NCBI GenBank assembly: GCA_964475385.1
Contig: CAYYWV010000134.1
Span: 1 to 5,883 of the forward strand
Length of the DNA: 5,883 bases
Reading direction: 5' to 3'
Source: CAYYWV01 sp964475385
GTDB lineage: Bacteria > Pseudomonadota > Alphaproteobacteria > JAAXGF01
This document shows, in pieces, positions 1-5,826 of this stretch (the first letter of the stretch is position 1; every line of letters starts with the position of its first letter). Under the pieces are notes generated by a model, which saw only the letters and a list, made by a program, of their open reading frames with translations, had not been told where the DNA came from and did no database searches. A program made the position numbers and the translations under genes.

Positions 1-4
1 GCGA

Positions 5-457
5 TCACCCGCCGGCGGTGCCGGTCGGGGCGTTGGCGTCGCTATCTTTGTCGCCGTCGCCTTCGTCGGGCTCGAGCCGCAACGCCGCCGAGTTGATGCA
101 GTACCGCAGGCCCGTGGGCTTGGGGCCGTCGGGGAAGACATGCCCGAGATGGGCGTCGCAACGGCTGCACAGAACCTCGGTCCTCTGCATTCCCAGACTG
201 TCGTCGTTTCGGGTGACGACGGCCCCGGCCGATACCGGCGCCCAGAAGCTCGGCCAGCCGCTGCCCGAATCGTACTTGGTCGCGCTCGCGAACAAGGGCT
301 GCCCGCAGCAGATGCACCTGTAGGTGCCGGGCGTCTTGCAGTTGTGGTATGCGCCGCTGAAAGGGGGTTCGGTGCCGCCGCGCCGGGTGATGTAATACGC
401 CTTGGGCGTCAGTTCGGCGAACCACTCCGCATCGGTTTTGCGGACCTTGTCGGTCAT
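5..457 (-). CDS. msrB: Peptide-methionine (R)-S-oxide reductase MsrB
   Basis: The protein has 150 residues and reduces the R epimer of methionine sulfoxide in proteins, a thioredoxin-recycled cytosolic repair reaction. Seen: the family N-terminal block GGTEPPFSGAY (27-37); two zinc-binding CxxC pairs, C48/C51 and C97/C100; GWPSFW (67-72); GMQRTEV (89-95); CDAHLGHVFPDGP (100-112); and the catalytic cysteine C120 in RYCINS. The E. coli-type sequence SGCGWPSF is SGSGWPSF here, so the usual resolving cysteine is a serine (S66). C40, just before the first zinc pair, or C50 inside it are alternative candidates. The last 20 or so residues form an acidic, Gly/Ala-rich tail outside the core fold. The ATG at 457 is chosen because AAGGAG lies 10 bases upstream and the family begins near here; the open frame extends to 571 but the extra 38 residues are not family-like. 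The gene follows the flavoprotein gene by 136 bases. The family call is very secure. Confidence 0.96.
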   Translation of the reverse strand: MTDKVRKTDAEWFAELTPKAYYITRRGGTEPPFSGAYHNCKTPGTYRCICCGQPLFASATKYDSGSGWPSFWAPVSAGAVVTRNDDSLGMQRTEVLCSRCDAHLGHVFPDGPKPTGLRYCINSAALRLEPDEGDGDKDSDANAPTGTAGG

Positions 458-593
458 TTCGAGGAAGCTCCTTCGAGGTGCGCCGGCGCGCGGCGGGCAC
501 ACGGGAAAGTAATGTGGATTCGTTCGGGAACAAGGCCCGCAGGAAAAAATTTCGCTTCCGAACCATCGCAAGAAGGGATGGCCGGTCGCAAGC
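458..593 (-). other. Intergenic gap between flavoprotein gene and msrB
   Basis: These 136 bases hold no plausible gene. On the minus strand, reading toward msrB, there is a GCGAAATTTTTT stretch (T-run at 549-544) preceded by only a 4-bp stem (TTCG/CGAA). Then comes a lower-GC stretch containing TTGTTC and, 15 bases on, TTACTT, a poor sigma70 match. Nearest msrB is a GC-rich 5-bp inverted repeat (481-495) and then its Shine-Dalgarno. The gap is large enough for a separate msrB promoter, but neither a promoter nor a terminator is convincing. Confidence 0.4.
468..473 (-). promoter_or_regulatory. Shine-Dalgarno of msrB
   Basis: AAGGAG on the minus strand ends 10 bases before the ATG at 457. It decides the start of msrB against upstream in-frame alternatives in an open frame that continues to 571. 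Confidence 0.6.
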
Positions 594-2225
594 TCAACCG
601 AGGCGTCTTCTCCGGAAGTCGCGGATGATCTCGCGCGCCGCGTTGTGGCCGGGCGCGCCGGTCACGCCGCCGCCGGGATGGGCGCCCGAGCCGCACAGGT
701 AGAGCCCGCCGATCGGCGCGCGGTAGTCGGCGTAACCGGCCGCAGGCCGCAGGCTGAAGATCTGGTCGAGGTGCAGCGCGCCGTGAAAGATATCGCCGCC
801 CACAAGCCCGAACTCGCGTTCGAGATCGAGCGGGCTCAGCACCTGGCGGCCGACCACCGAGCGGCGGAAATTGGGGGCGTAGGCGTCGACCGTGTCGATG
901 ATCAGGTCGGCGACCTCGTCCTTGACGTCGTCCCAAGACCGGCCGTCGGGAAGCGCGGGGTTGAAGTGCTGGCAGAACAGGCTCGCGACATGGGCGCCGG
1001 GCGGGGCGAGCGTGTCGTCGATCGTGCTCGGGATGCACATCGAGACGATCGGGGCCTTCGCCCAGCCCAAGCGCCGGGCGTCGTCGTAGGCGCGCTCCAG
1101 ATAGGCGAGCGACGGCGCGATGTCGATGGTGCCGCTCAACAGCGCGCGCGCATCGCCCGGGGGCATGCCGGCGAACGCGGGCAGCTCGCTCAGCGCCACG
1201 TTCATGCGGAACGTCCCCGACCGGCAACGCCAGGCGCGCATGGCGCGCAGGAAATCCGCCTCCAGCGCGCCCGGGTCCAGCATGTCGAGGAACAGGGTCT
1301 TCGGGTTCACGTTGGCGGCGACCGCGCGGGCGCGGATCACGCCGCCGTCGGCGAGCCGCACGCCCGCCGCGCGGCCGCCTTCGACCAGCACCTCGGCGAC
1401 CGGCGCCGACAGCCTGATCTCGACCCCGCGGGCCTCGGCCGAGCGCGCCATCGCCTGGGTGATCGCGCCCATGCCCCCGCGGGCGTGGCCCCAGGCGCCG
1501 ACGCGGCCGTTGACCTCGCCGAAGTAGTGGTGGAGCAGCACATAGGCCGAACCCGACGAGTACGGGCTCACCATGTTGCCGATCACGCCTTCGAACCCGT
1601 AGACGCCCTTGAGCCCGTCGAAGGCGAACCATTCGTCGAGATAGTCGCCGATGCTCGCGGTCATCAGCTTGGCGAGCGCGCGCTGCCGGTCCGCCGTGAG
1701 CTTGCGCAGCCGCATCGCCGCTCCGAGCGCCCGCCACAGATCCCCGAGCCCGCCGCCGATGTTGGGCGGGGTCTCGAGAACGAGCCCGCGCAGCGCGCGC
1801 GCCGTGTCTTCGAGCACCGCGTGAAAGGGGCCGTAAGCCTCGGCGTCGGGCGGCGAGAAGCGGGCGATCTCGGCCCGCGCCCGGGCGTCGTCGCGGGGAA
1901 GCGACAGGCAATCTCCGCTCTCCAAAGGGGCGAAGGAGCCGCCCGGCCGGTCGATGATCTCGAGCCCGAAGCGGCCGAGCTCGAGATCGGCGATCACCTT
2001 GGGGTGCAGAAGGCTCACCACATAGGAGCAGACCGAGTTGCGAAACCCCGGGTGGAACTCCTCGGTGATCGCCGCGCCGCCGACCACGGCCCGACGCTCG
2101 ACGACGATCGCGCGAAGGCCGGCGCGGGCGAGATAACCCGCGCAGACCAGGCCGTTGTGTCCGCCGCCGATGACGACGACGTCGCAGCGGGCGTCCTTGG
2201 GCGCGGCGGACGGCGAAGCGGTCAT
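594..2225 (-). CDS. FAD-dependent phytoene-desaturase/PYROXD2-like oxidoreductase
   Basis: The protein has 543 residues and belongs to the phytoene dehydrogenase-like flavoproteins (COG1233 type, close in look to PYROXD2). Seen: an N-terminal Rossmann strand VVVIGGGHNG with the GxGxxG fingerprint at G20-G22-G25; the acidic end of the second strand, E43 in VVERR; the GG doublet 49-50 in VVGGAAITEE; a mid-protein GGMGAITQAMARSAEARG segment (250-267) typical of this family; and a C-terminal FAD-contact block LYLCGSGAHPGGGVTG (508-523) followed by GHNAAREI. No signal peptide is evident, so it is probably cytosolic or peripheral. The ATG at 2225 is preferred over the in-frame TTG at 2252 because GGAGGG lies 7 bases before it. 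The gene starts 17 bases after dgcA ends, implying one transcript. No carotenoid genes lie nearby, so a carotenoid substrate is not supported. The true substrate is unknown; family confidence is high and specific function low. Confidence 0.9.
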   Translation of the reverse strand: MTASPSAAPKDARCDVVVIGGGHNGLVCAGYLARAGLRAIVVERRAVVGGAAITEEFHPGFRNSVCSYVVSLLHPKVIADLELGRFGLEIIDRPGGSFAPLESGDCLSLPRDDARARAEIARFSPPDAEAYGPFHAVLEDTARALRGLVLETPPNIGGGLGDLWRALGAAMRLRKLTADRQRALAKLMTASIGDYLDEWFAFDGLKGVYGFEGVIGNMVSPYSSGSAYVLLHHYFGEVNGRVGAWGHARGGMGAITQAMARSAEARGVEIRLSAPVAEVLVEGGRAAGVRLADGGVIRARAVAANVNPKTLFLDMLDPGALEADFLRAMRAWRCRSGTFRMNVALSELPAFAGMPPGDARALLSGTIDIAPSLAYLERAYDDARRLGWAKAPIVSMCIPSTIDDTLAPPGAHVASLFCQHFNPALPDGRSWDDVKDEVADLIIDTVDAYAPNFRRSVVGRQVLSPLDLEREFGLVGGDIFHGALHLDQIFSLRPAAGYADYRAPIGGLYLCGSGAHPGGGVTGAPGHNAAREIIRDFRRRRLG

Positions 2226-2232
2226 CTCCGTT

Positions 2233-2238
2233 CCCTCC
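2233..2238 (-). promoter_or_regulatory. Strong Shine-Dalgarno of the flavoprotein gene
   Basis: GGAGGG lies 7 bases upstream of the ATG at 2225, inside the 17-base gap after the dgcA stop. It fixes the start at 2225 and gives the third gene of this cluster independent initiation instead of overlap coupling. Confidence 0.75.
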
Positions 2239-2242
2239 AGGG

Positions 2243-3229
2243 CTAACCCCAAAGCGCGGGATCGGGCGGCGCGATCCGGCTGCCGTCATAGACGAGTCCC
2301 GGCGTCCGGTCGCGGGCGAGCAGCAGCGGTCCATCGAGATCGACGAAGCGCGCCCGCGCCGCGACCAGCATCGCCGGCGCCATGGCGAGCGAGGTTCCGA
2401 TCATGCAGCCGACCATGACGCCGAAGCCCGCCGCCCGGGCCGCCTCGGCGAGCCGCAGGGCTTCGGTCAGGCCGCCGGTCTTGTCGAGCTTGACGTTGAC
2501 GAGGTCGTAGCGTCCGCGAAGCGCCTCGAGGGTCGCGGTGTCGTGGCAGGATTCGTCGGCGCAAAGCGGGACCGGCCGGCCGAGGCCATCGAGCGCCGCA
2601 TCCTCGCCTGCGGGAAGGGGCTGCTCGATCATCGCGACGCCGAGAGCGGCGAGCGCGGGCGCGAGCTCGGCGAGAAGGGCGGGCGTCCAGGCCTCGTTGG
2701 CGTCGACGATCAGCGCGGCCCCGGGCGCGGCCTCGCGGACCGCGCGCACCCTCTCGATCACGCCCTCGGCGTCGAGCTTGACCTTGAGGAGCGGGCGGTC
2801 GGCGTTGGCGCGCGCCGCGGCGGCCATCGCCGCCGGTTCGTCGAGGCTCAGCGTGTAGGCGGTCACCAGGCTCGGCGCCGCGTCGAGCCCGGCGCGGGCC
2901 CAGGCGGGCGCGCCGCTCAGCTTGGCCTCGAGATCCCAGAGCGCGCAGTCGAGCGCGTTGCGCGCCGCGCCCGCCGGCAACGCCGCGGCGAGGCCGGCGC
3001 GGTCGAGCCCGTCCGCAATCGCGGGGGCGAGCGCTTCGATGGCCGCGACCACGCCGGCGACGCTTTCGCCGTAGCGCGCGTAAGGCACGCACTCGCCGCG
3101 TCCGACGACGCCGTCCTCCGCGATCTCGGCGACCACCACCTCGGCCGCGGTCTTACTGCCGCGCGAGATCGTGAAGCGCCCTGCGATCGGCCAGCTTTCG
3201 GCCGCGACGCGAAGACGGCGCGCGGTCAC
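2243..3229 (-). CDS. dgcA: N-acetyl-D-glutamate racemase DgcA (enolase superfamily, dipeptide-epimerase-like)
   Basis: The protein has 328 residues, the usual length for this muconate-lactonising-enzyme subgroup. The capping domain (about 1-115) includes GRGECVPYARYGES (43-56) and the conserved ALDCALWDLEAK (92-103). The barrel carries the KxK catalytic pair K149/K151 in LLKVKLD; magnesium ligands D176 (IVDANEAW), E202 (IEQPL) and D225 (CADES); and the opposing lysine region NVKLDKTGG (245-253, probably K247). A DxD at D297/D299 (VDLDGPLLL) matches the substrate-binding motif of Ala-Glu epimerases. From sequence alone, L-Ala-D/L-Glu epimerase is the main alternative. The adjacent dgcN favours the D-glutamate pathway, in which DgcA converts N-acetyl-D-glutamate to N-acetyl-L-glutamate. 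The GTG at 3229 overlaps the dgcN stop as GTGA and has no good Shine-Dalgarno, which suggests translational coupling. The open frame runs upstream to 3775, but that part is out-of-frame dgcN. Confidence 0.9.
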   Translation of the reverse strand: MTARRLRVAAESWPIAGRFTISRGSKTAAEVVVAEIAEDGVVGRGECVPYARYGESVAGVVAAIEALAPAIADGLDRAGLAAALPAGAARNALDCALWDLEAKLSGAPAWARAGLDAAPSLVTAYTLSLDEPAAMAAAARANADRPLLKVKLDAEGVIERVRAVREAAPGAALIVDANEAWTPALLAELAPALAALGVAMIEQPLPAGEDAALDGLGRPVPLCADESCHDTATLEALRGRYDLVNVKLDKTGGLTEALRLAEAARAAGFGVMVGCMIGTSLAMAPAMLVAARARFVDLDGPLLLARDRTPGLVYDGSRIAPPDPALWG

Positions 3230-4218
3230 GAAAGCGCGTCCACGAGCCGCGCGACGCCGGTCGCGACCGGATCGACGCAGGGAAGGCCGGTCTCGTCCTC
3301 GACCGCGGCGAGCGCGCGGGCGCGGGCCGCATCGTCGAGGGCCGCGGTGTTGAGGGCGACGCCGATGCACCGGGCGTTCGGGTTGGTGAGGCGAGCGGCG
3401 GCCTCGTTGGCGGCGATGCACTCGGCGAGCCCGGGCAACGGCCGGTCGGGCAGCCCGCGCATGTGGCGGCGCGTCGGCTCGTGACAGAGAACCAGCGCGT
3501 CCGGCTGCGCGCCGTGAAGCAGGCCGAGGCTGACGCCCGCGAAAGAGGGGTGGAACAGCGATCCCTGGCCCTCGATCACGTCCCAGTGGTCGGGGTCGTT
3601 CGCCGGCGTCAGCCACTCGACCGCGCCCGAGATGAAGTCGGCGACCACCGCATCGACCGCGACGCCTTCGCCCGCGATCATGATTCCGCTCTGCCCGGTG
3701 GCGCGGAAGTCCGCCTTCATGCCGCGGGCGCGCATCTCGCGCTCGATCGCGAGCGCCGCGTACATCTTGCCGCAAGAGCAGTCGGTGCCGACGGTCAAGA
3801 GGCGCTTGCCGGCGCGCGGCGCGCCGGTGCCGACCGAAAAGCGGCGGGTGGGGTGGCGAAGGTCGAAGAGCCTGCGTCCGTTACGCGCCGCGGCCTCGGC
3901 CACGGGCGCGATGTCGGAAAGCCGGGTGTGCATGCCGGCGGCGACGTCGAGGCCCGCATCCAGCGCGGCGACGATGGTCCCGATCCAGCTTTCGGGGATG
4001 AAGCCGCCGGCGTTGGCGACGCCTATGATCATAGTCCGCGCGCCCCTGGCCGCCGCCGCCTCGACCGTGAGCTCGGGCAGGCCGAGGCTCGTCCGGCAGC
4101 CGTCGAGCTTGAGCTCGCCGAGGCAGCCCTCGGGCCGCCAAGCGACGATCCCGCGCGCCGCCTTGGCCGCGAGGTCGTCCTGCGCATCGCCCAGAAAAAG
4201 AAGATACGGCCGTTCCAC
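3226..4218 (-). CDS. dgcN: D-glutamate N-acetyltransferase DgcN (DUF1611 family)
   Basis: DgcN is reported to acetylate D-glutamate to N-acetyl-D-glutamate as the first step of D-glutamate use, feeding DgcA. The 330-residue product begins with the family-like PYLLFLGDAQDDLAAKAARG (4-23). Other marks are GVANAGGFIPESW (66-78), the N-domain end FDLRHP (118-123), a P-loop GTDCSCGKM (144-152) resembling the BioD-type GTDTxxGKT loop, ATGQSGIMIAGEG (173-185), the Walker B-like VIEGQGSLFHPS (214-225) and ALVLCHEPTR (241-250). The start is uncertain. GTG 4218 is preferred: GGGGAGG lies 4 bases upstream and the product begins where I recall the family beginning. ATG 4284, ATG 4302 and ATG 4341 are in frame; the last overlaps the preceding HAD stop as ATGA and would give 371 residues with a low-complexity N-terminal extension. 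The stop overlaps the dgcA start (GTGA). The family call is secure; the activity rests on characterised homologues. Confidence 0.92.
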   Translation of the reverse strand: MERPYLLFLGDAQDDLAAKAARGIVAWRPEGCLGELKLDGCRTSLGLPELTVEAAAARGARTMIIGVANAGGFIPESWIGTIVAALDAGLDVAAGMHTRLSDIAPVAEAAARNGRRLFDLRHPTRRFSVGTGAPRAGKRLLTVGTDCSCGKMYAALAIEREMRARGMKADFRATGQSGIMIAGEGVAVDAVVADFISGAVEWLTPANDPDHWDVIEGQGSLFHPSFAGVSLGLLHGAQPDALVLCHEPTRRHMRGLPDRPLPGLAECIAANEAAARLTNPNARCIGVALNTAALDDAARARALAAVEDETGLPCVDPVATGVARLVDALS

Positions 4219-4222
4219 GGCG

Positions 4223-4229
4223 CCTCCCC
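4223..4229 (-). promoter_or_regulatory. Shine-Dalgarno supporting the GTG start of dgcN
   Basis: GGGGAGG ends 4 bases before GTG 4218. The spacing is slightly short, but it is the best ribosome site near any in-frame dgcN start. ATG 4302 and ATG 4284 have none, and ATG 4341 has only GGGAG 14 bases upstream. Confidence 0.5.
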
Positions 4230-4273
4230 GATTCCCGCCGTCCGCGCGTTCCGGCCTTTCGCCGGCGGGCGCG

Positions 4274-4301
4274 ATTGTAGCCATTTCCGTTGTCGTTTCC
4301 A
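4274..4301 (-). promoter_or_regulatory. Candidate internal promoter ahead of dgcNA
   Basis: On the minus strand TGGAAA (4301-4296) and TACAAT (4279-4274) are separated by 16 bases, matching the sigma70 consensus at 4 of 6 and 5 of 6 positions. The region is visibly less GC-rich than its surroundings. A transcript starting near 4267 would have a leader of about 50 bases to GTG 4218, containing a 5-bp stem with a 5-base loop (CCGGC/GCCGG, 4251-4265). If the ATG at 4341 is the true dgcN start, this stretch would be coding and the promoter call weaker. Confidence 0.3.
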
Positions 4302-4337
4302 TCGTCTTGCGCAGGCCCGCGGCGCGCGCAAGAAGGC

Positions 4338-5039
4338 TCATCCGTCTACGAGGATCTCCCAGCCGCGCGCGCGGGCGATGCGGGCGAGCGCCCGGTCGGG
4401 GCAGACCGCGACGGGGCGGGCGACGCGGCCGAGAAGCGGCGCGTCCGTAACCGAATCGCCGTAGGCCGCGCAGGCCTCGAGCGTCCAATTCCGGGCCGCG
4501 CATAGCTTCTTGGCGAAAGCGACCTTTTCCTCGCCAAGGGGGTGCGCGGTCGGCGGCGCGGCGACGAAGACCCCATCCTTGAGAGCGTACTCGGCCGCCG
4601 CCCAGGTTTCGGCCCCGACATGGGGCGCGAGCGCGCGGGCGATGAAGTCGGGCGCGCCGGTCACCAGCGCGATCGCCTCGCCCGCCGCCCGGTGGGCTTC
4701 GAGCCGCCGCAGAAGCGCCGGCCGCAGGCGGGGCACGACCGCTTCGCGAACGAAGGTCTCCGCCAGATCGGCCACGGTGTCGGCCCGCAGCCCGGCGAGG
4801 TAGGCCTTGTCCTTCTTGAAGACGTCCGGCCCCAACCGCGGGGCCCATCGGACCAGGAAGAGAAGCCAGCGCACGGCGCCCCCGGCGCCGACCAGTCCCG
4901 TCCGCGCCAGATAGGCGGCGAAACGCACCTCGGTCGAAGGCAGCGCGATCAGGGTGCCGTCCACATCGACAAGCACCCCATGGCCGACCTGCGCGGACGC
5001 GGCGGCGGCTTTGCGCTCAGACGCCACGCGGGCGCCCAT
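4338..5039 (-). CDS. HAD superfamily hydrolase, subclass IB (SerB/PgpC-like phosphatase)
   Basis: The 233-residue product has all four HAD motifs. Motif I is VDVDGTL, with nucleophile D25 and acid/base D27. Motif II is LVTGA with T127. A motif III lysine is likely K172 in GEEKVAF. Motif IV is GDSVTDAPLL with D195 and D199. The helical cap between motifs I and II (about 32-120) is the subclass IB arrangement seen in phosphoserine phosphatase and phosphatidylglycerophosphatase C. A hydrophobic stretch AVRWLLFLVRW (55-65) could lie against the membrane. No signal peptide is visible. The start is uncertain: ATG 5039 is chosen as the first ATG, but neither it nor GTG 5072 (244 residues) has a Shine-Dalgarno. 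The gene follows the CDP-alcohol phosphatidyltransferase gene by about 81 bases in the same frame, so a lipid-phosphate substrate is a reasonable inference. Phosphoserine or another small phosphate cannot be excluded. It ends next to dgcN. Confidence 0.85.
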   Translation of the reverse strand: MGARVASERKAAAASAQVGHGVLVDVDGTLIALPSTEVRFAAYLARTGLVGAGGAVRWLLFLVRWAPRLGPDVFKKDKAYLAGLRADTVADLAETFVREAVVPRLRPALLRRLEAHRAAGEAIALVTGAPDFIARALAPHVGAETWAAAEYALKDGVFVAAPPTAHPLGEEKVAFAKKLCAARNWTLEACAAYGDSVTDAPLLGRVARPVAVCPDRALARIARARGWEILVDG

Positions 5040-5120
5040 CGGCGGGGTGATGGACGGCGCGTACGGGAGCACGGCCGAAGGCGCAGCGTGAGAGCGAGAT
5101 CGAACTTTCAGGCATCGCGG

Positions 5121-5756
5121 TTATTCGGCCGCTTCGCGCACAAGGTTCGGCATGAACAGATCGTGGCGAACGAAAATGAACTCGAGAACCACAGGAAGGC
5201 CGCGCAAGAGGCACATGGCGACCGCGGCGTAGACCAGCGCCGTCGTCGCCGTCTCGATCGACGCCTGCCACTCGCTCCAAAAGCCGGGCGCGAGAGCGGG
5301 CAGCGCGCGGGTCAGGAAGATCCAGGTGAACGCCGTCGCCTTCACCCCGTTGTAGCTCCCGCGCATGAAACGTCCGGCGACGAGAAAGCGCCCGACGCGG
5401 GAACGCATCATTCCGAACGGGGTTTCTCCCCGGTTGACCGCGACCGCGCGGACCGAATCGACCACCGAGCCGCGGGCGACGAACACGATCGCAACCCATA
5501 CGGGAACCAGCCCGAGATGGGCGAACACGATCCAGACGACATTTTCGACCACCCGGTCGACGGCGATATCGAAGACGGCGCCGAACAGCGTCTCCTCGCC
5601 GCGGGCGCGGGCGACATAGCCGTCGACCGCATCGAGCAGCATGACGATGAGCACGAGGGCCGCGTTCGCCGCCTGCCAGGCCGCGGGGAGTTGGTAGGCC
5701 ATCGCTACGAGGCCGAACAAAAGAACGAGACGGACGAGCGTGACGAGGTTCGCCAT
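5121..5756 (-). CDS. CDP-alcohol phosphatidyltransferase family membrane protein
   Basis: The 211-residue integral membrane protein has the complete CDP-alcohol phosphotransferase signature. D42 and D45-G46 are followed by A49-R50, then after eight residues G59, then D63 and D67, giving D-x2-D-G-x2-A-R-x8-G-x3-D-x3-D. These four aspartates bind the two metal ions that position the CDP-lipid. The N-terminus NLVTLVRLVLLF (3-14) is the amphipathic/first-helix start typical of PgsA-type enzymes. Hydrophobic segments are visible at about 8-20, 30-44, 72-96, 140-155 and 170-192. The family transfers a phosphatidyl group from CDP-diacylglycerol (or a similar CDP-alcohol) to an alcohol such as glycerol-3-phosphate, serine or inositol phosphate; the acceptor cannot be read from the sequence. 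The HAD gene just downstream would fit a product that needs dephosphorylation. ATG 5756 is preferred over TTG 5768; neither has a close Shine-Dalgarno, and a hairpin lies just upstream. Confidence 0.9.
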   Translation of the reverse strand: MANLVTLVRLVLLFGLVAMAYQLPAAWQAANAALVLIVMLLDAVDGYVARARGEETLFGAVFDIAVDRVVENVVWIVFAHLGLVPVWVAIVFVARGSVVDSVRAVAVNRGETPFGMMRSRVGRFLVAGRFMRGSYNGVKATAFTWIFLTRALPALAPGFWSEWQASIETATTALVYAAVAMCLLRGLPVVLEFIFVRHDLFMPNLVREAAE

Positions 5757-5768
5757 GATGGCCGCCAA

Positions 5769-5789
5769 CGCCGCGCTTTCCGCGCGGCG
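5769..5789 (-). promoter_or_regulatory. Perfect 8-bp hairpin in the leader of the CDP-alcohol phosphatidyltransferase gene
   Basis: The mRNA-sense sequence CGCCGCGC-GGAAA-GCGCGGCG forms an 8-bp all-GC stem with a 5-base purine loop. GGAGGGG (5796-5790) lies directly 5' of the stem and the ATG at 5756 lies 12 bases 3' of it. Folding would bring a distant Shine-Dalgarno (33 bases in linear distance) to about 12 bases from the ATG. It may affect initiation, but function is inferred from layout only. Confidence 0.45.
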
Positions 5790-5826
5790 CCCCTCCGCAA
5801 CCGACGCGATCGCATATGTTTTTTTA

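Noticed and set aside
481..495. Inverted repeat CGCCG/CGGCG before msrB
   Set aside because: A 5-bp GC stem is expected by chance at this base composition.
540..566. Possible rho-independent terminator after the flavoprotein gene
   Set aside because: There is a run of six T on the minus strand, but the preceding stem is only 4 bp, too weak to call.
594..2225. Phytoene desaturase (crtI) for carotenoid synthesis
   Set aside because: The protein fits the wider PYROXD2-like group, and no crtB, crtE or other carotenoid gene is present.
645..2246. Long open frame (533 codons) on the plus strand
   Set aside because: It lies antisense to the flavoprotein gene and translates to Arg/Ala/Gly/His/Asp-rich sequence with no family motif, as expected from GC-rich codon bias.
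454..2334. 626-codon minus-strand frame overlapping the flavoprotein gene
   Set aside because: It is an alternative frame of a gene with clear FAD motifs; its translation is Arg/Pro-rich and without domains.
2243..3229. L-Ala-D/L-Glu epimerase in peptidoglycan recycling as the primary call
   Set aside because: The fold and residues fit, but overlap with dgcN makes the N-acetyl-D-glutamate racemase the better call; the epimerase remains an alternative.
2543..3484. 313-codon plus-strand frame opposite dgcA/dgcN
   Set aside because: Low-complexity Arg/Gly/Ala translation antisense to two well-supported genes.
3463..4464. 333-codon plus-strand frame opposite dgcN
   Set aside because: It has no recognisable motif and overlaps DgcN, whose conserved blocks are in the other strand.
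5017..5499. 160-codon minus-strand frame across the transferase/HAD boundary
   Set aside because: Most of it is an out-of-frame reading of the transferase. The short ATG-started tail in the gap (about 32 codons from 5115) has no Shine-Dalgarno or motif.
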